Position numbers and translations under genes: made by a program
The notes under the pieces: model-generated
The model's input: only the letters and a program-made list of their open reading frames with translations
Database searches by the model: none
What the model was told of the DNA's origin: nothing
Shown here: positions 33,966-41,897 of the stretch, one piece after another
Layout of the letters: every line of letters begins with the position of its first letter
Numbering within the stretch: the stretch's first letter is position 1
From: Ectothiorhodospiraceae bacterium
Lineage (GTDB): Bacteria; Pseudomonadota; Gammaproteobacteria; Nitrococcales; Aquisalimonadaceae
Assembly (NCBI GenBank): GCA_020831885.1
Contig: JAFIFU010000011.1
Location: 22,679-86,678 of the forward strand
Length of the DNA: 64,000 nt
Reading direction: 5' to 3'

Positions 33966-35060
33966 CTACCGGGCCCGGACCCGCAGGAACAGCCCCAGAA
34001 CCAGCAACCAGGCGGCACTCCAGGCAGCACTCGCCACCCAGAGCGCGGCATCAGCCGCCGGCCAACCCACCCGAAGCACGGCGGCGAGGCTGACCAACAA
34101 GGCGATCACCGGGGTGGACCACTCCCGAGCCGGGTCCAGTCGCCGCCGCACCAGACGCACGCGGGCCATGACCGTTGCGGTGAGCGTGCCCATGGCTCCG
34201 ACCGTGAGAGCATGGGTGGCCGCTCCCGGCGCGGACAAGCCGATGGTCCAGGCGCCGCCCAGCAAACCCAGCGCTACCGCCAACCAGGCGTAACCAAGGA
34301 TCAGGCAGAGCAGGTCCGGCCGCTGACGGATTCGCCATGGTTGCCAGCGCAACAGCCGGACGGCGGCCAGGAACCCGGCGATCAGCAGCATCAGGCCGCT
34401 GATCCCGGCGCCCTGAGGCAATGGCCGCACCAGCAGGGCGCCCAGCAGCAGGAGAATCAGTGAACCCTCAATGCCGGGCTGCACCCGTGCCGTGAGCTGG
34501 CCGCCGGCCCGTTCAATGGCTCCGGCAACCGCAGGCGCAATGATTCGCCCGCCCATGAACAGCATGAGCAGCGCGAACAGTAGCAGGCTCATCTCCACGA
34601 TGCGTGGCCGGAGAGGGAATCCTGCCAGGTGGTAGCCCGCCGCGGTCAGACCGAGGGCGATCAGAAGGGGACCGATGAGCCGGTTTCGCCAGCGTTTCGC
34701 TGCCCGGAGGAACTGCGGTGCGGCGTGCCAGATCAGCAGGACCGCAAAGGCCACATTGGCCAGTGTGGCAAGCATGCTGCCGGGAAGGTACAGGAACAGG
34801 ATCCGCGCCATCAGCCAGATCCCCGCCAGGAGCCAGAGAACGTCTCTGCGGATGCGGTTGATCAGATAGCCGCCCACCACGGCCAGTGCAAAACCGAACA
34901 GGAGTTCGTGGGCGTGTCCAAGCGGACTGCTCAGGCCGGCCAGGGCCGGTGCTCCGGAACGCATGCCGTACAGGGAGGCCGGGACGATCAAGGCCGCCTG
35001 CAGGGCGGCCAGCGGAAACAACAGCCGTTCGGCGGCCACTGGCTGGGTTCTGCCAGGCAT
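33966..35060 (-). CDS. nnrS: NnrS family haem/copper membrane protein of NO metabolism
   Basis: The 364-residue polytopic membrane protein has about 10-12 hydrophobic segments. The family motifs HAHELLFGFALAVVGGYLI and THALTVGAMGTLTATVMARV carry the conserved histidines. NnrS accompanies denitrification genes and protects against nitrosative stress. The ATG at 35060 has AAGGA upstream. It lies 36 bp downstream of nsrR on the same strand, with a candidate NsrR site in the gap. Confidence 0.93.
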   Translation of the reverse strand: MPGRTQPVAAERLLFPLAALQAALIVPASLYGMRSGAPALAGLSSPLGHAHELLFGFALAVVGGYLINRIRRDVLWLLAGIWLMARILFLYLPGSMLATLANVAFAVLLIWHAAPQFLRAAKRWRNRLIGPLLIALGLTAAGYHLAGFPLRPRIVEMSLLLFALLMLFMGGRIIAPAVAGAIERAGGQLTARVQPGIEGSLILLLLGALLVRPLPQGAGISGLMLLIAGFLAAVRLLRWQPWRIRQRPDLLCLILGYAWLAVALGLLGGAWTIGLSAPGAATHALTVGAMGTLTATVMARVRLVRRRLDPAREWSTPVIALLVSLAAVLRVGWPAADAALWVASAAWSAAWLLVLGLFLRVRAR

Positions 35061-35076
35061 GCTACAGTCCTTTTAA

Positions 35077-35097
35077 AAGGTATTTTTAAAACATGTT
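35077..35097 (-). promoter_or_regulatory. Candidate NsrR operator upstream of nnrS
   Basis: AAGGTATTTTT/AAAACATGTT is an AT-rich imperfect inverted repeat; seven of ten positions pair. Its shape resembles NsrR sites (AAGATGCATTT-type half-sites). It is in the only gap between nsrR and nnrS. Confidence 0.4.
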
Positions 35098-35561
35098 TAC
35101 TTGTGCGTAGATTGGGCTGCAGCACCGCCAGGGTCAAGTGTGAGCAGGCGGCGGAGTTCCCGCTCGTTGCGGATGATGTCCGCAAGGGTGTAGCGGTCCA
35201 GGGTTTCCAGAAAGGAACGCAGGGCGGAGGCCAGAATGCCCTTCAAGCCACAGGCCGGGCTCAGGCGGCAGCTTCCGTCCGTGCCGAAGCACTCGACGAT
35301 CCGCATATCGGGTTCGGTCTTGCGCACCAGTCGCCCCAGGTTGATGTCTTCTGGCGGGCGACCCAGGCGGATTCCGCCACCCTTGCCGCGGACGGTGTTG
35401 AGGTAACCGAGCTGACCCAATTGGTAGACGACTTTCATGACGTGGTTGCGCGAGATGGCGTATTTTTCGGAGATTTCGGAGATTGTGGCGAGCCCGTCCT
35501 CCTTGACGGCGACATACATCAGGACGCGCAGCGAGTAGTCGGTGAACTGGGTCAGTCGCAT
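35097..35561 (-). CDS. nsrR: Nitric-oxide-sensing Rrf2-family repressor NsrR
   Basis: The 154-residue Rrf2 protein has an N-terminal winged HTH (MRLTQFTDYSLRVLMYVA; ISRNHVMKVVYQLGQLGYL) and the iron-sulfur cysteine cluster ECFGTDGSCRLSPACGLK, the spacing expected for NsrR. Loss of the cluster to NO relieves repression. Targets here probably include nnrS and possibly the DUF454 gene transcribed away from it. The C-terminal tail is short and hydrophilic. Confidence 0.93.
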   Translation of the reverse strand: MRLTQFTDYSLRVLMYVAVKEDGLATISEISEKYAISRNHVMKVVYQLGQLGYLNTVRGKGGGIRLGRPPEDINLGRLVRKTEPDMRIVECFGTDGSCRLSPACGLKGILASALRSFLETLDRYTLADIIRNERELRRLLTLDPGGAAAQSTHK

Positions 35562-35610
35562 GGTGTCTTGGCCATTATTCCGTTATGTGTGGATGGTACA
35601 GAATGTTGTG

Positions 35611-35652
35611 ATCCAATGAAGCTGATTGGATTCTACCTAAAAAGAGGTAGAA
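35611..35652. promoter_or_regulatory. Two abutting palindromes between nsrR and a DUF454 gene
   Basis: ATCCAAT-7 nt-ATTGGAT (35611-35631) and TTCTACCT-6 nt-AGGTAGAA (35631-35652) share a base and together cover 42 bp of the divergent intergenic region. Both have perfect arms. They are probably binding sites for one or two regulators. Confidence 0.5.
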
Positions 35653-35709
35653 ATTGATGCAGAATATCTATTTCTAAAGAGGTATATGCGCGTTGTCGTC
35701 GGAGGTTCC

Positions 35710-36123
35710 ATGGAGGATCCGGCAATGAGGGGTGCCCCGGCGCGTGGTCCGGAACAGGGTGGTCTGCTGCCTTTTCTGTGGCGGTTGCTGGGTACAACCT
35801 GTGTCGGCATCGGTGCGGTGGGCGTCTTCGTCCCCCTGCTGCCCACCACGCCGTTCCTGCTGGTGGCCGCCTGGGCTTTCGCACGGGGTTCGGAGCGGTG
35901 GCGGCGCTGGCTGGTGGAGCATCCGCGCCTGGGTCCTTCCATCAGGGCCTGGCAACGCTCCCGTGCGATTCCACGCAAGGCGAAGATGATCGCCGTCCTG
36001 TCCCTGCTGTTCAGCCTGGTTCTGGCCCTCTGGCTGGCGCTCCCGCCGTTCGCCCTGGCCCTGCAGATCACCGCCCTGGTGGCGGTTTCGGCCTTCATTC
36101 TTACGCGGCCCTCTGCCGACTGA
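35710..36123 (+). CDS. DUF454 family inner-membrane protein (YbaN-like)
   Basis: The 137-residue membrane protein has the family motif GAVGVFVPLLPTTPFLLVAAWAF and two further hydrophobic segments near the C-terminus. DUF454 proteins have no assigned function. ATG 35710 is preferred for its GGAGG Shine-Dalgarno, though ATG 35686 in the same frame, after AGAGG, is possible. It is divergent from nsrR across two palindromes, hinting at nitric-oxide or iron-sulfur-linked control. Confidence 0.82.
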   Translation: MEDPAMRGAPARGPEQGGLLPFLWRLLGTTCVGIGAVGVFVPLLPTTPFLLVAAWAFARGSERWRRWLVEHPRLGPSIRAWQRSRAIPRKAKMIAVLSLLFSLVLALWLALPPFALALQITALVAVSAFILTRPSAD

Positions 36124-36228
36124 TGTTGCGCTGGATCAAGAGTGAGCATCTGATTCTCTGGCACTATCTGGCTTGATAACCGGGGCAAGAACCATTTGGG
36201 AGTGACTGTGAGAGGGCACCGAGAAGAC

Positions 36229-36891
36229 ATGATAGAACTCTACACCCGTGCACGGCCTGTGGCATCGACTGTCTGGCTGCACGGTCTCGGTGTTAACGGG
36301 GGCGACATGGACGCCATCGTTACCAACATGCGGCGATCACGGGAGATCGGGCTGCATCATGTGGCACCCAATGCCCCCTTACGTTCCATCACGGTCAATG
36401 GCGGAAGACGTGCGCGGGCCTGGTTTGACGTGTTGGGCGATCCCGCCAGTGTGCCGGAAGACCGGGGCGGTATTGAGGACAGCGCCAGTCGCATCCGGGA
36501 TATTCTCGACGCGGAACGTGCGCAAGGCTTCGCCAGCAACCGGATTATCCTGGGAGGATTCTCCCAAGGCGGATCCATCGCGCTCCATGCCGGCTTGCGG
36601 TATCCCCACCGGCTGGCGGGAATCGTCGTTTTGTCCGGTGAGCTTGTGCTCCCGGACCTGCTGGCCCGGGAGCAGCACGGGGCCAACTTGGAGACTCCGG
36701 TGCTGATGATCCATGGTACGGACGACGAAGCCATACCGGTTGAGAGCGCGCGGCGTGGCCGTGACCGGCTCATGGACCTGGGTTATCCGGTGCATTGGCA
36801 TGAACTGCCCATGGGCCATGAGGTGACGGTGGACGAGATCGCCATTATCGACGACTGGGTTCATGATCGGCTGAAACCGGCCCTGTCATAG
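36229..36891 (+). CDS. Carboxylesterase/phospholipase-family alpha/beta hydrolase
   Basis: The 220-residue alpha/beta hydrolase of the Abhydrolase_2 carboxylesterase type has the WLHGLGVNGGDM oxyanion loop, the nucleophile elbow GGFSQGGSIAL, the acid in MIHGTDDEAIPVE and His in LPMGHEVTVDE, so the triad is complete. The start is uncertain: ATG 36229 has GAGAAG upstream, while GTG 36202 or TTG 36196 would add a few residues. The substrate is unknown; neighbours give no firm hint. Confidence 0.87.
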   Translation: MIELYTRARPVASTVWLHGLGVNGGDMDAIVTNMRRSREIGLHHVAPNAPLRSITVNGGRRARAWFDVLGDPASVPEDRGGIEDSASRIRDILDAERAQGFASNRIILGGFSQGGSIALHAGLRYPHRLAGIVVLSGELVLPDLLAREQHGANLETPVLMIHGTDDEAIPVESARRGRDRLMDLGYPVHWHELPMGHEVTVDEIAIIDDWVHDRLKPALS

Positions 36892-36901
36892 TCCGGTCTG
36901 C

Positions 36902-37243
36902 TCAGACGAAGTCCCGATTCGGCAGCAGCCAGTTAATGTCCGGTCGCCGACCCTGTTTAACGGCAGCCGCATAGCCGTCGAGAAACCCCGACAGCACGTC
37001 ATCGAGTGCGTCCTCCATAGACCGGTACCGTTGCGTGTCCGAGACTTCCGGCACGCGCATGCCAGGGGTCTGCAGGTAGTGGCTTTGTTCGGCCTCAATC
37101 CAGGTTTCTCCCAGGACCTGGTAGAAACGGATCCGAATCATCTCCGGTATCCCTTCCAGTGAGAAGGCATATTCGTCCACCAGACGCCGGGCCCAGTTGA
37201 TGCCGGGCTGCCTGAACCGTTCCTCGATACGCGGGTTGTTCAT
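36902..37243 (-). CDS. Hypothetical protein of 113 residues
   Basis: Not recognised. The start is MNNPRIEERF (ATG 37243) behind GAGGGATT. The sequence is soluble, with no signal peptide, no Cys and an aromatic, acidic composition (INWARRLVDEYAF, FYQVLGETWIEAEQ, SMEDALDDVLSGFLDGY). It diverges from the nos operon across a 172-bp region containing the FNR/DNR box, so it may be co-regulated. Its 3' end converges on the hydrolase gene. Confidence 0.7.
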   Translation of the reverse strand: MNNPRIEERFRQPGINWARRLVDEYAFSLEGIPEMIRIRFYQVLGETWIEAEQSHYLQTPGMRVPEVSDTQRYRSMEDALDDVLSGFLDGYAAAVKQGRRPDINWLLPNRDFV

Positions 37244-37299
37244 ACGGAATCCCTCATTTGGCAAAAAAAAGGTATATGAACTGCTTCTTTTAACCTTAC

Positions 37300-37342
37300 T
37301 TGATTCGGGTCAAGTCTGCGCTGAGTCAAGCCTCGTTACCAT
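37300..37342 (+). promoter_or_regulatory. FNR/DNR-type promoter of the nos operon
   Basis: TTGAT-TCGG-GTCAA at 37300-37313 matches the TTGAT-N4-ATCAA box with one mismatch. A -10-like TACCAT lies at 37337-37342, placing the box near -42 as in class II FNR activation. It is about 100 bp upstream of the cytochrome gene that opens the nos operon. Confidence 0.68.
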
Positions 37343-37415
37343 ACCGCCGAGGATGACACCACGGGAGCCGGTTCGATCCCGGCCGCTGATGCAACGCACA
37401 AGAGGACAACAAGCA

Positions 37416-37742
37416 ATGATTCGAGCAACTTTCACCGCATCTGCCTTGCTGGTCGCAGGTTTGGCGATGGGATACACGGCTTCGGCGACGGCCGACGACA
37501 TTGAGAGGGGCGAGCGCCTCTCCAGTAGTTGTGTTGCCTGTCATGGACCGGGCGGCAACAGCCACATCCCCGCCATGTATCCCAGTCTCGCAGGTCGGGA
37601 TGCCGGCGAGCTGGCGACACTGCTCGCGGCCTATCGGGACGGGGATATCCAGGATTCGCAGATGACCCCGCAGGCCACGCATCTCTCCGATGAGGATATC
37701 GTCGATCTCGCGGCGTACTTCGCGGCCCAGGAACCCAAGTAG
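37416..37742 (+). CDS. Periplasmic class I c-type cytochrome heading the nos operon
   Basis: The 108-residue protein has a signal peptide (MIRATFTASALLVAGLAMGY) and one haem site, SSSCVACHGPGGNS; the axial Met is probably in DSQMTPQATHLSDEDI. It lies 11 bp before nosR. Small cytochromes near nos genes are proposed electron donors to NosZ; that is inferred here. The start was moved from an open frame beginning at 37197 because the signal peptide and AGAGGA site support 37416. Confidence 0.88.
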   Translation: MIRATFTASALLVAGLAMGYTASATADDIERGERLSSSCVACHGPGGNSHIPAMYPSLAGRDAGELATLLAAYRDGDIQDSQMTPQATHLSDEDIVDLAAYFAAQEPK

Positions 37743-37753
37743 GCGAGGCGATC

Positions 37754-39946
37754 ATGCGGATTCTGGCGGCTGGCCTGGTTGTTGTTCTCGGGTTGTTTCT
37801 GTCGGCACAGACGGCGATGGCCAGTCCCGCCAGAGCCGCGGTCGATCGGTTCTTCCCGGAAGCGGATCGCCTGGCGGAACCGGCGGGAGAGCCTCCTGCG
37901 GTTGCGGTGTTCCGTGGAGACACACAGATTGGCCTGCTGTTCGAAACCAACGACGTCGCCCCGATCCCCGCCTACTCCGGGGAGCCGGTCAACATGCTGG
38001 TTGGCATGGACATGGACGGTGTCATCACGGGTGTGCGTGTGCTGGAGCACAGCGAGCCGATCATGCTGGTGGGAATCCCCGATTCCAAGCTGGAGGATTT
38101 CGTCAACCAGTATGTGACCCGGGCGATCCGTGATCGGGTGCGCGTCGGATTGTCTCCGCGCCAGCGGGAAGGCTTCAAATACGTGGATGGCGTCGCCGGG
38201 GCGACGGTAACCGTGGTCGTGATGGGGGAGGCCATCATGCGCGGCGCGCGCCAGATGGCGGTTGCTCACGGCCTGGTTGATCCCGACGCCGTTCCGGCTG
38301 TGGTGCCGGCCACGGTGCGGAAGGATGTCTTCGAGCCAGGGGACTGGGATCAGCTTCTGGACCAGGGTGGTGTGGGCCGGATGCGTATTTCCCGGGGAGA
38401 CGTGGATGCCGCATTCTCCGGTACCGACGCCGAACACGTAGATACCGCACCGCCAGGCACCGAGGACGAGACCTTTGTTGATCTTTACGCCGCTTATCTG
38501 AACGTACCCTCCGTCGGCCGTAACCTGATCGGAGACGACCACTACGACAGGATCATGGGGAGGCTGGAGGACGGTGAACACGCCATCATGCTGATGGCCC
38601 AGGGACACTACTCCTTCAAGGGATCCGGATTCGTACGCGGCGGGATTTTCGATCGCATTCAGCTAATGCAGGGCGAGACGGCGATCCAGTTCCGGGACAC
38701 TGATCTGGTACGAGCGCCGCAACTGGTTGCCGAGGGTACGCCACGGTTCAGCGAGCGTGACATCTTCGTCGTACGCGCCGAGCATGATTTCGACCCGGGC
38801 CGGCCGTGGGAACTGGAACTGCTGGTGCGGCGTCAGGTAGGAGCCCTGGATTCCGTGTTCGTCAACTTCGCGATGGAGTATCAGCCACCGGAAGCCTGGT
38901 TCGACTACCCGGAGCCCCCTGCGCAACTGGCCGAAGACGACGGCCGACCACTATGGGTCACGGTCTGGGAAGACCGGGTCATGCATATCATCGTCCTGGG
39001 GGCCGGCCTCACGCTGCTGACTTTCATCCTGATGTTCCAGGACGTGCTTGCCCGGCGGCCGAAACTGTTGCTGCGGCTTCGCAACGCCTTCCTTGTGTAT
39101 ACGGTGGTGTTCATCGGCTGGTATGCACTGGCCCAACTCTCGGTGGTGAACATCTTCACCTTCACCAATGCACTGTCCACCAACTTCCAGTGGTCCACTT
39201 TCCTGATGGATCCGATGATGTTCATCCTGTGGACCTTCGTGGCGGCAACCCTGCTGCTCTGGGGGCGGGGCGTGTACTGCGGGTGGCTGTGCCCGTTCGG
39301 GGCCATGCAGGAACTGATCAACGAGATCTCCCGCAAGTTGAAAGTGCCCCAGCTGGAGCTGCCCTGGGCGGTACATGAGCGGCTTTGGTCATTGAAGTAC
39401 CTGATTTTGCTGGGCCTTTTCGGTATTTCGCTGCATTCGCTGGCGACCGCCGAGATTTATGCCGAGGTAGAGCCCTTCAAGACGGCAATCACCATGCGCT
39501 GGCAGCGGGAATGGGGCTTTGTCCTCTATGCCGGGATTCTGCTGGCCATCTCCATCGTCAACCGCAAGTTCTTCTGCCGCTACATGTGTCCGCTGGGCGC
39601 CGGTCTGGCGATACCTGCGCGCATTCGCCTGTTCGACTGGCTGAAGCGGCACAAGGAATGCGGTACCCCTTGCCAGATCTGCGCCAACGAATGTGAAGTG
39701 CAGGCCATCCATCCGGACGGTCGCATCAACGCCAATGAATGCCACTACTGCCTGGACTGCCAGGTGACCTACTGGAATGACCGGAAGTGTCCTCCGCTGA
39801 TCGCCCGTCGCAAGCGGCGCGAGAAGGCGGAAAAAGTGTCCTCCGGCAGCCAGGGTGGCGGTTTCCCGGAAATCCGGGTCAACAAACAGGCTGCCGAATC
39901 GGTGCGTGCCAGGCAGCCTTCCGTGAGAAAAGAGGTGACGTCATGA
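37754..39946 (+). CDS. nosR: NosR/NirI-type flavo-iron-sulfur membrane protein
   Basis: Needed for nosZ expression and electron supply to N2O reductase, 730 residues. There is a signal peptide, then a periplasmic FMN-binding domain with AGATVT, the flavin-threonine motif (T153 is the likely FMN site), then several membrane helices. CGWLCPFGA and CRYMCPLGA provide the CX3CP motifs. The C-terminus is a two-cluster ferredoxin (CQICANECEV and CHYCLDCQ). Its stop overlaps the nosZ start. The FMN would be attached by an ApbE enzyme, encoded nearby. Confidence 0.95.
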   Translation: MRILAAGLVVVLGLFLSAQTAMASPARAAVDRFFPEADRLAEPAGEPPAVAVFRGDTQIGLLFETNDVAPIPAYSGEPVNMLVGMDMDGVITGVRVLEHSEPIMLVGIPDSKLEDFVNQYVTRAIRDRVRVGLSPRQREGFKYVDGVAGATVTVVVMGEAIMRGARQMAVAHGLVDPDAVPAVVPATVRKDVFEPGDWDQLLDQGGVGRMRISRGDVDAAFSGTDAEHVDTAPPGTEDETFVDLYAAYLNVPSVGRNLIGDDHYDRIMGRLEDGEHAIMLMAQGHYSFKGSGFVRGGIFDRIQLMQGETAIQFRDTDLVRAPQLVAEGTPRFSERDIFVVRAEHDFDPGRPWELELLVRRQVGALDSVFVNFAMEYQPPEAWFDYPEPPAQLAEDDGRPLWVTVWEDRVMHIIVLGAGLTLLTFILMFQDVLARRPKLLLRLRNAFLVYTVVFIGWYALAQLSVVNIFTFTNALSTNFQWSTFLMDPMMFILWTFVAATLLLWGRGVYCGWLCPFGAMQELINEISRKLKVPQLELPWAVHERLWSLKYLILLGLFGISLHSLATAEIYAEVEPFKTAITMRWQREWGFVLYAGILLAISIVNRKFFCRYMCPLGAGLAIPARIRLFDWLKRHKECGTPCQICANECEVQAIHPDGRINANECHYCLDCQVTYWNDRKCPPLIARRKRREKAEKVSSGSQGGGFPEIRVNKQAAESVRARQPSVRKEVTS

Positions 39947-41844
39947 CAGACCGTAACAACGACAATACGGAACTGAGCAGCCCGGGGCGGCGGCGGTTCC
40001 TGGGAGCGACGGCCGCGGTGGGTATTGTCGGCGCAGCCGGCGCGACCGGGGCCGGCATGCTGGTGCGCAGCGGCGAGAGTGCTGCGGCCAGCGGCGGCGC
40101 CGCTGACCACCATATAGCGCCCGGACAGTTGGATGAGTACTACGGCTTCTGGAGTGGTGGCCACTCCGGTGAGGTCCGTATCTTCGGCATTCCGTCAATG
40201 CGGGAGCTGTTGCGGATTCCGGTGTTCAACTTCGACAGTGCCACTGGTTGGGGGATCACCAACGAGAGCAAGCGCGTGCTGGGTGAGAACGGCGCCCTCC
40301 TCAATGGCGATACCCACCACCCGAAGGTCAGCTATACCGATGCCCGCTATGATGGTCGCTGGTGCTTCATCAACGACAAAGCCAACACACGGGTGGCCCG
40401 CATCCGTCTCGATATCATGCGGACGGATAAGATCACGACCATCCCGAACGTGCAGTCCATTCACGGATTGACCCTGCAGCGTGTCCCCGAAACCGAGCGC
40501 GTGTTCGCAGCCGGCGAGATGATCATTCCTACCCCGAATGATGGTCGCCACCTGGATGATCCGAGCGAGTACTGGACACTGATGTCCTGTCTCGACGCCA
40601 ACACCATGGAAATCAAGTGGCAGGTCATTGTTGATGGAAACATGGACAACTGCGACACCGACTACATGGGCAAGTACGTCGGGGCTACGTGCTACAACTC
40701 GCCCCGCGGCGTCACACTCCAGGAAATGATGGGGCCGGAGCGGGACTGGGCAGTGATCTTCAACGTGCCCCGCATTGAGGAAGCGGTTGCCAATGGGGAT
40801 TATTTCACCATCGGTGATTCCGATATCCCGGTGGTGGATGGACGGGGAGCGGACAAGAACGGCAGTGACTACACGCTGTACATCCCGATCCCCCGGAACC
40901 CGCATGGCTTCAATACCAGTCCGCCGGACGGCAAGTACTTTGTGGTCAGCGGGAAGTTGTCGCCCACCTGCACCGTCGTGGAATGGAGCAGGGTGGACGA
41001 TTGGTTCGAAGGCAAGCTCAGTGATCCCCGCGATACCGTGGTGGCGGAGCCGGAGGTCGGGCTCGGTCCGCTGCATACGACCTTCGACAACCGTGGCAAT
41101 GCCTATACATCGCTGTTCCTGGACAGCCAGGTGGTGAAGTGGAACATCGCCGACGCCATCCGCGCCTACAATGGCAGTGATGTGAACTACATCCGTGATC
41201 GCATCGACGTGCATTACCAGATCGGCCACCTGAAGGCGTCACTGGCATGTAGCCGGGATGTGGACGGCAAGTATCTGTCCGCGTTGAGCAAGTTCTCCAA
41301 GGACCGGTTCCTGTCCGTTGGCCCGATGCATCCGGAGAACGATCAGTTGATCGACATCTCCGGTGATCGGATGAAACTGATCCACGACGGTCCCACCTAT
41401 GCCGAGCCCCACGACGCGCTGATGGTGCGTGCGGATCAACTCAACCCGATCAAGGTTTACGAGCGGGACGATCCGTTCTTCGCCGAAACCGTCGCCATGG
41501 CAAAGGCCGACGGAGTGACGCTGGAACGGGATAACAAGGTGGTCCGCGACGGCAACAAGGTGCGGGTGTACATGACCTCCATTGCCCCGAACTTCGGCAT
41601 AACCGAGTTCCGGGTGAAGCAGGGTGACGAGGTGACCATTGTGGTGACCAATCTGGATACCGTGGAAGATGTCAGCCACGGTTTCGCGCTGGTCAATCAC
41701 GGGATCAACTTCGAGATCCACCCGCAGCAGACTTCTTCGGTGACCTTCGTTGCCGACAAGCCCGGGGTGCACTGGTACTACTGCAGCTGGTTCTGCCACG
41801 CGCTCCATATGGAAATGTCCGGTCGGATGCTGGTTGAGGCCTGA
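39943..41844 (+). CDS. nosZ: Nitrous-oxide reductase, clade I (TAT-exported)
   Basis: Copper enzyme reducing N2O to N2 in the periplasm, 633 residues. A twin-arginine signal is present (PGRRRFLGATAAVG). The CuZ propeller domain follows, then the C-terminal cupredoxin domain with the CuA motif CSWFCHALHMEM and the ligand His in DVSHGFALVNHGINFEI. TAT export and linkage with nosR mark it as clade I. It starts in an ATGA overlap with nosR; the frame extends upstream to 39787 inside nosR. Confidence 0.97.
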   Translation: MTDRNNDNTELSSPGRRRFLGATAAVGIVGAAGATGAGMLVRSGESAAASGGAADHHIAPGQLDEYYGFWSGGHSGEVRIFGIPSMRELLRIPVFNFDSATGWGITNESKRVLGENGALLNGDTHHPKVSYTDARYDGRWCFINDKANTRVARIRLDIMRTDKITTIPNVQSIHGLTLQRVPETERVFAAGEMIIPTPNDGRHLDDPSEYWTLMSCLDANTMEIKWQVIVDGNMDNCDTDYMGKYVGATCYNSPRGVTLQEMMGPERDWAVIFNVPRIEEAVANGDYFTIGDSDIPVVDGRGADKNGSDYTLYIPIPRNPHGFNTSPPDGKYFVVSGKLSPTCTVVEWSRVDDWFEGKLSDPRDTVVAEPEVGLGPLHTTFDNRGNAYTSLFLDSQVVKWNIADAIRAYNGSDVNYIRDRIDVHYQIGHLKASLACSRDVDGKYLSALSKFSKDRFLSVGPMHPENDQLIDISGDRMKLIHDGPTYAEPHDALMVRADQLNPIKVYERDDPFFAETVAMAKADGVTLERDNKVVRDGNKVRVYMTSIAPNFGITEFRVKQGDEVTIVVTNLDTVEDVSHGFALVNHGINFEIHPQQTSSVTFVADKPGVHWYYCSWFCHALHMEMSGRMLVEA

Positions 41845-41852
41845 TCGGGCAA

Positions 41853-41882
41853 GGGCGACTCCGTCTTCTGACGGAGTTGCCC
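41853..41882 (+). promoter_or_regulatory. Long hairpin between nosZ and nosD
   Basis: GGGCGACTCCGTC and GACGGAGTTGCCC (41853-41865, 41870-41882) pair over 13 bp with a single G-U, around a TTCT loop. No T-run follows. It probably stabilises or processes the nosZ message, or attenuates the accessory genes. Confidence 0.6.
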
Positions 41883-41897
41883 TGTCTCTGGCGGGTG

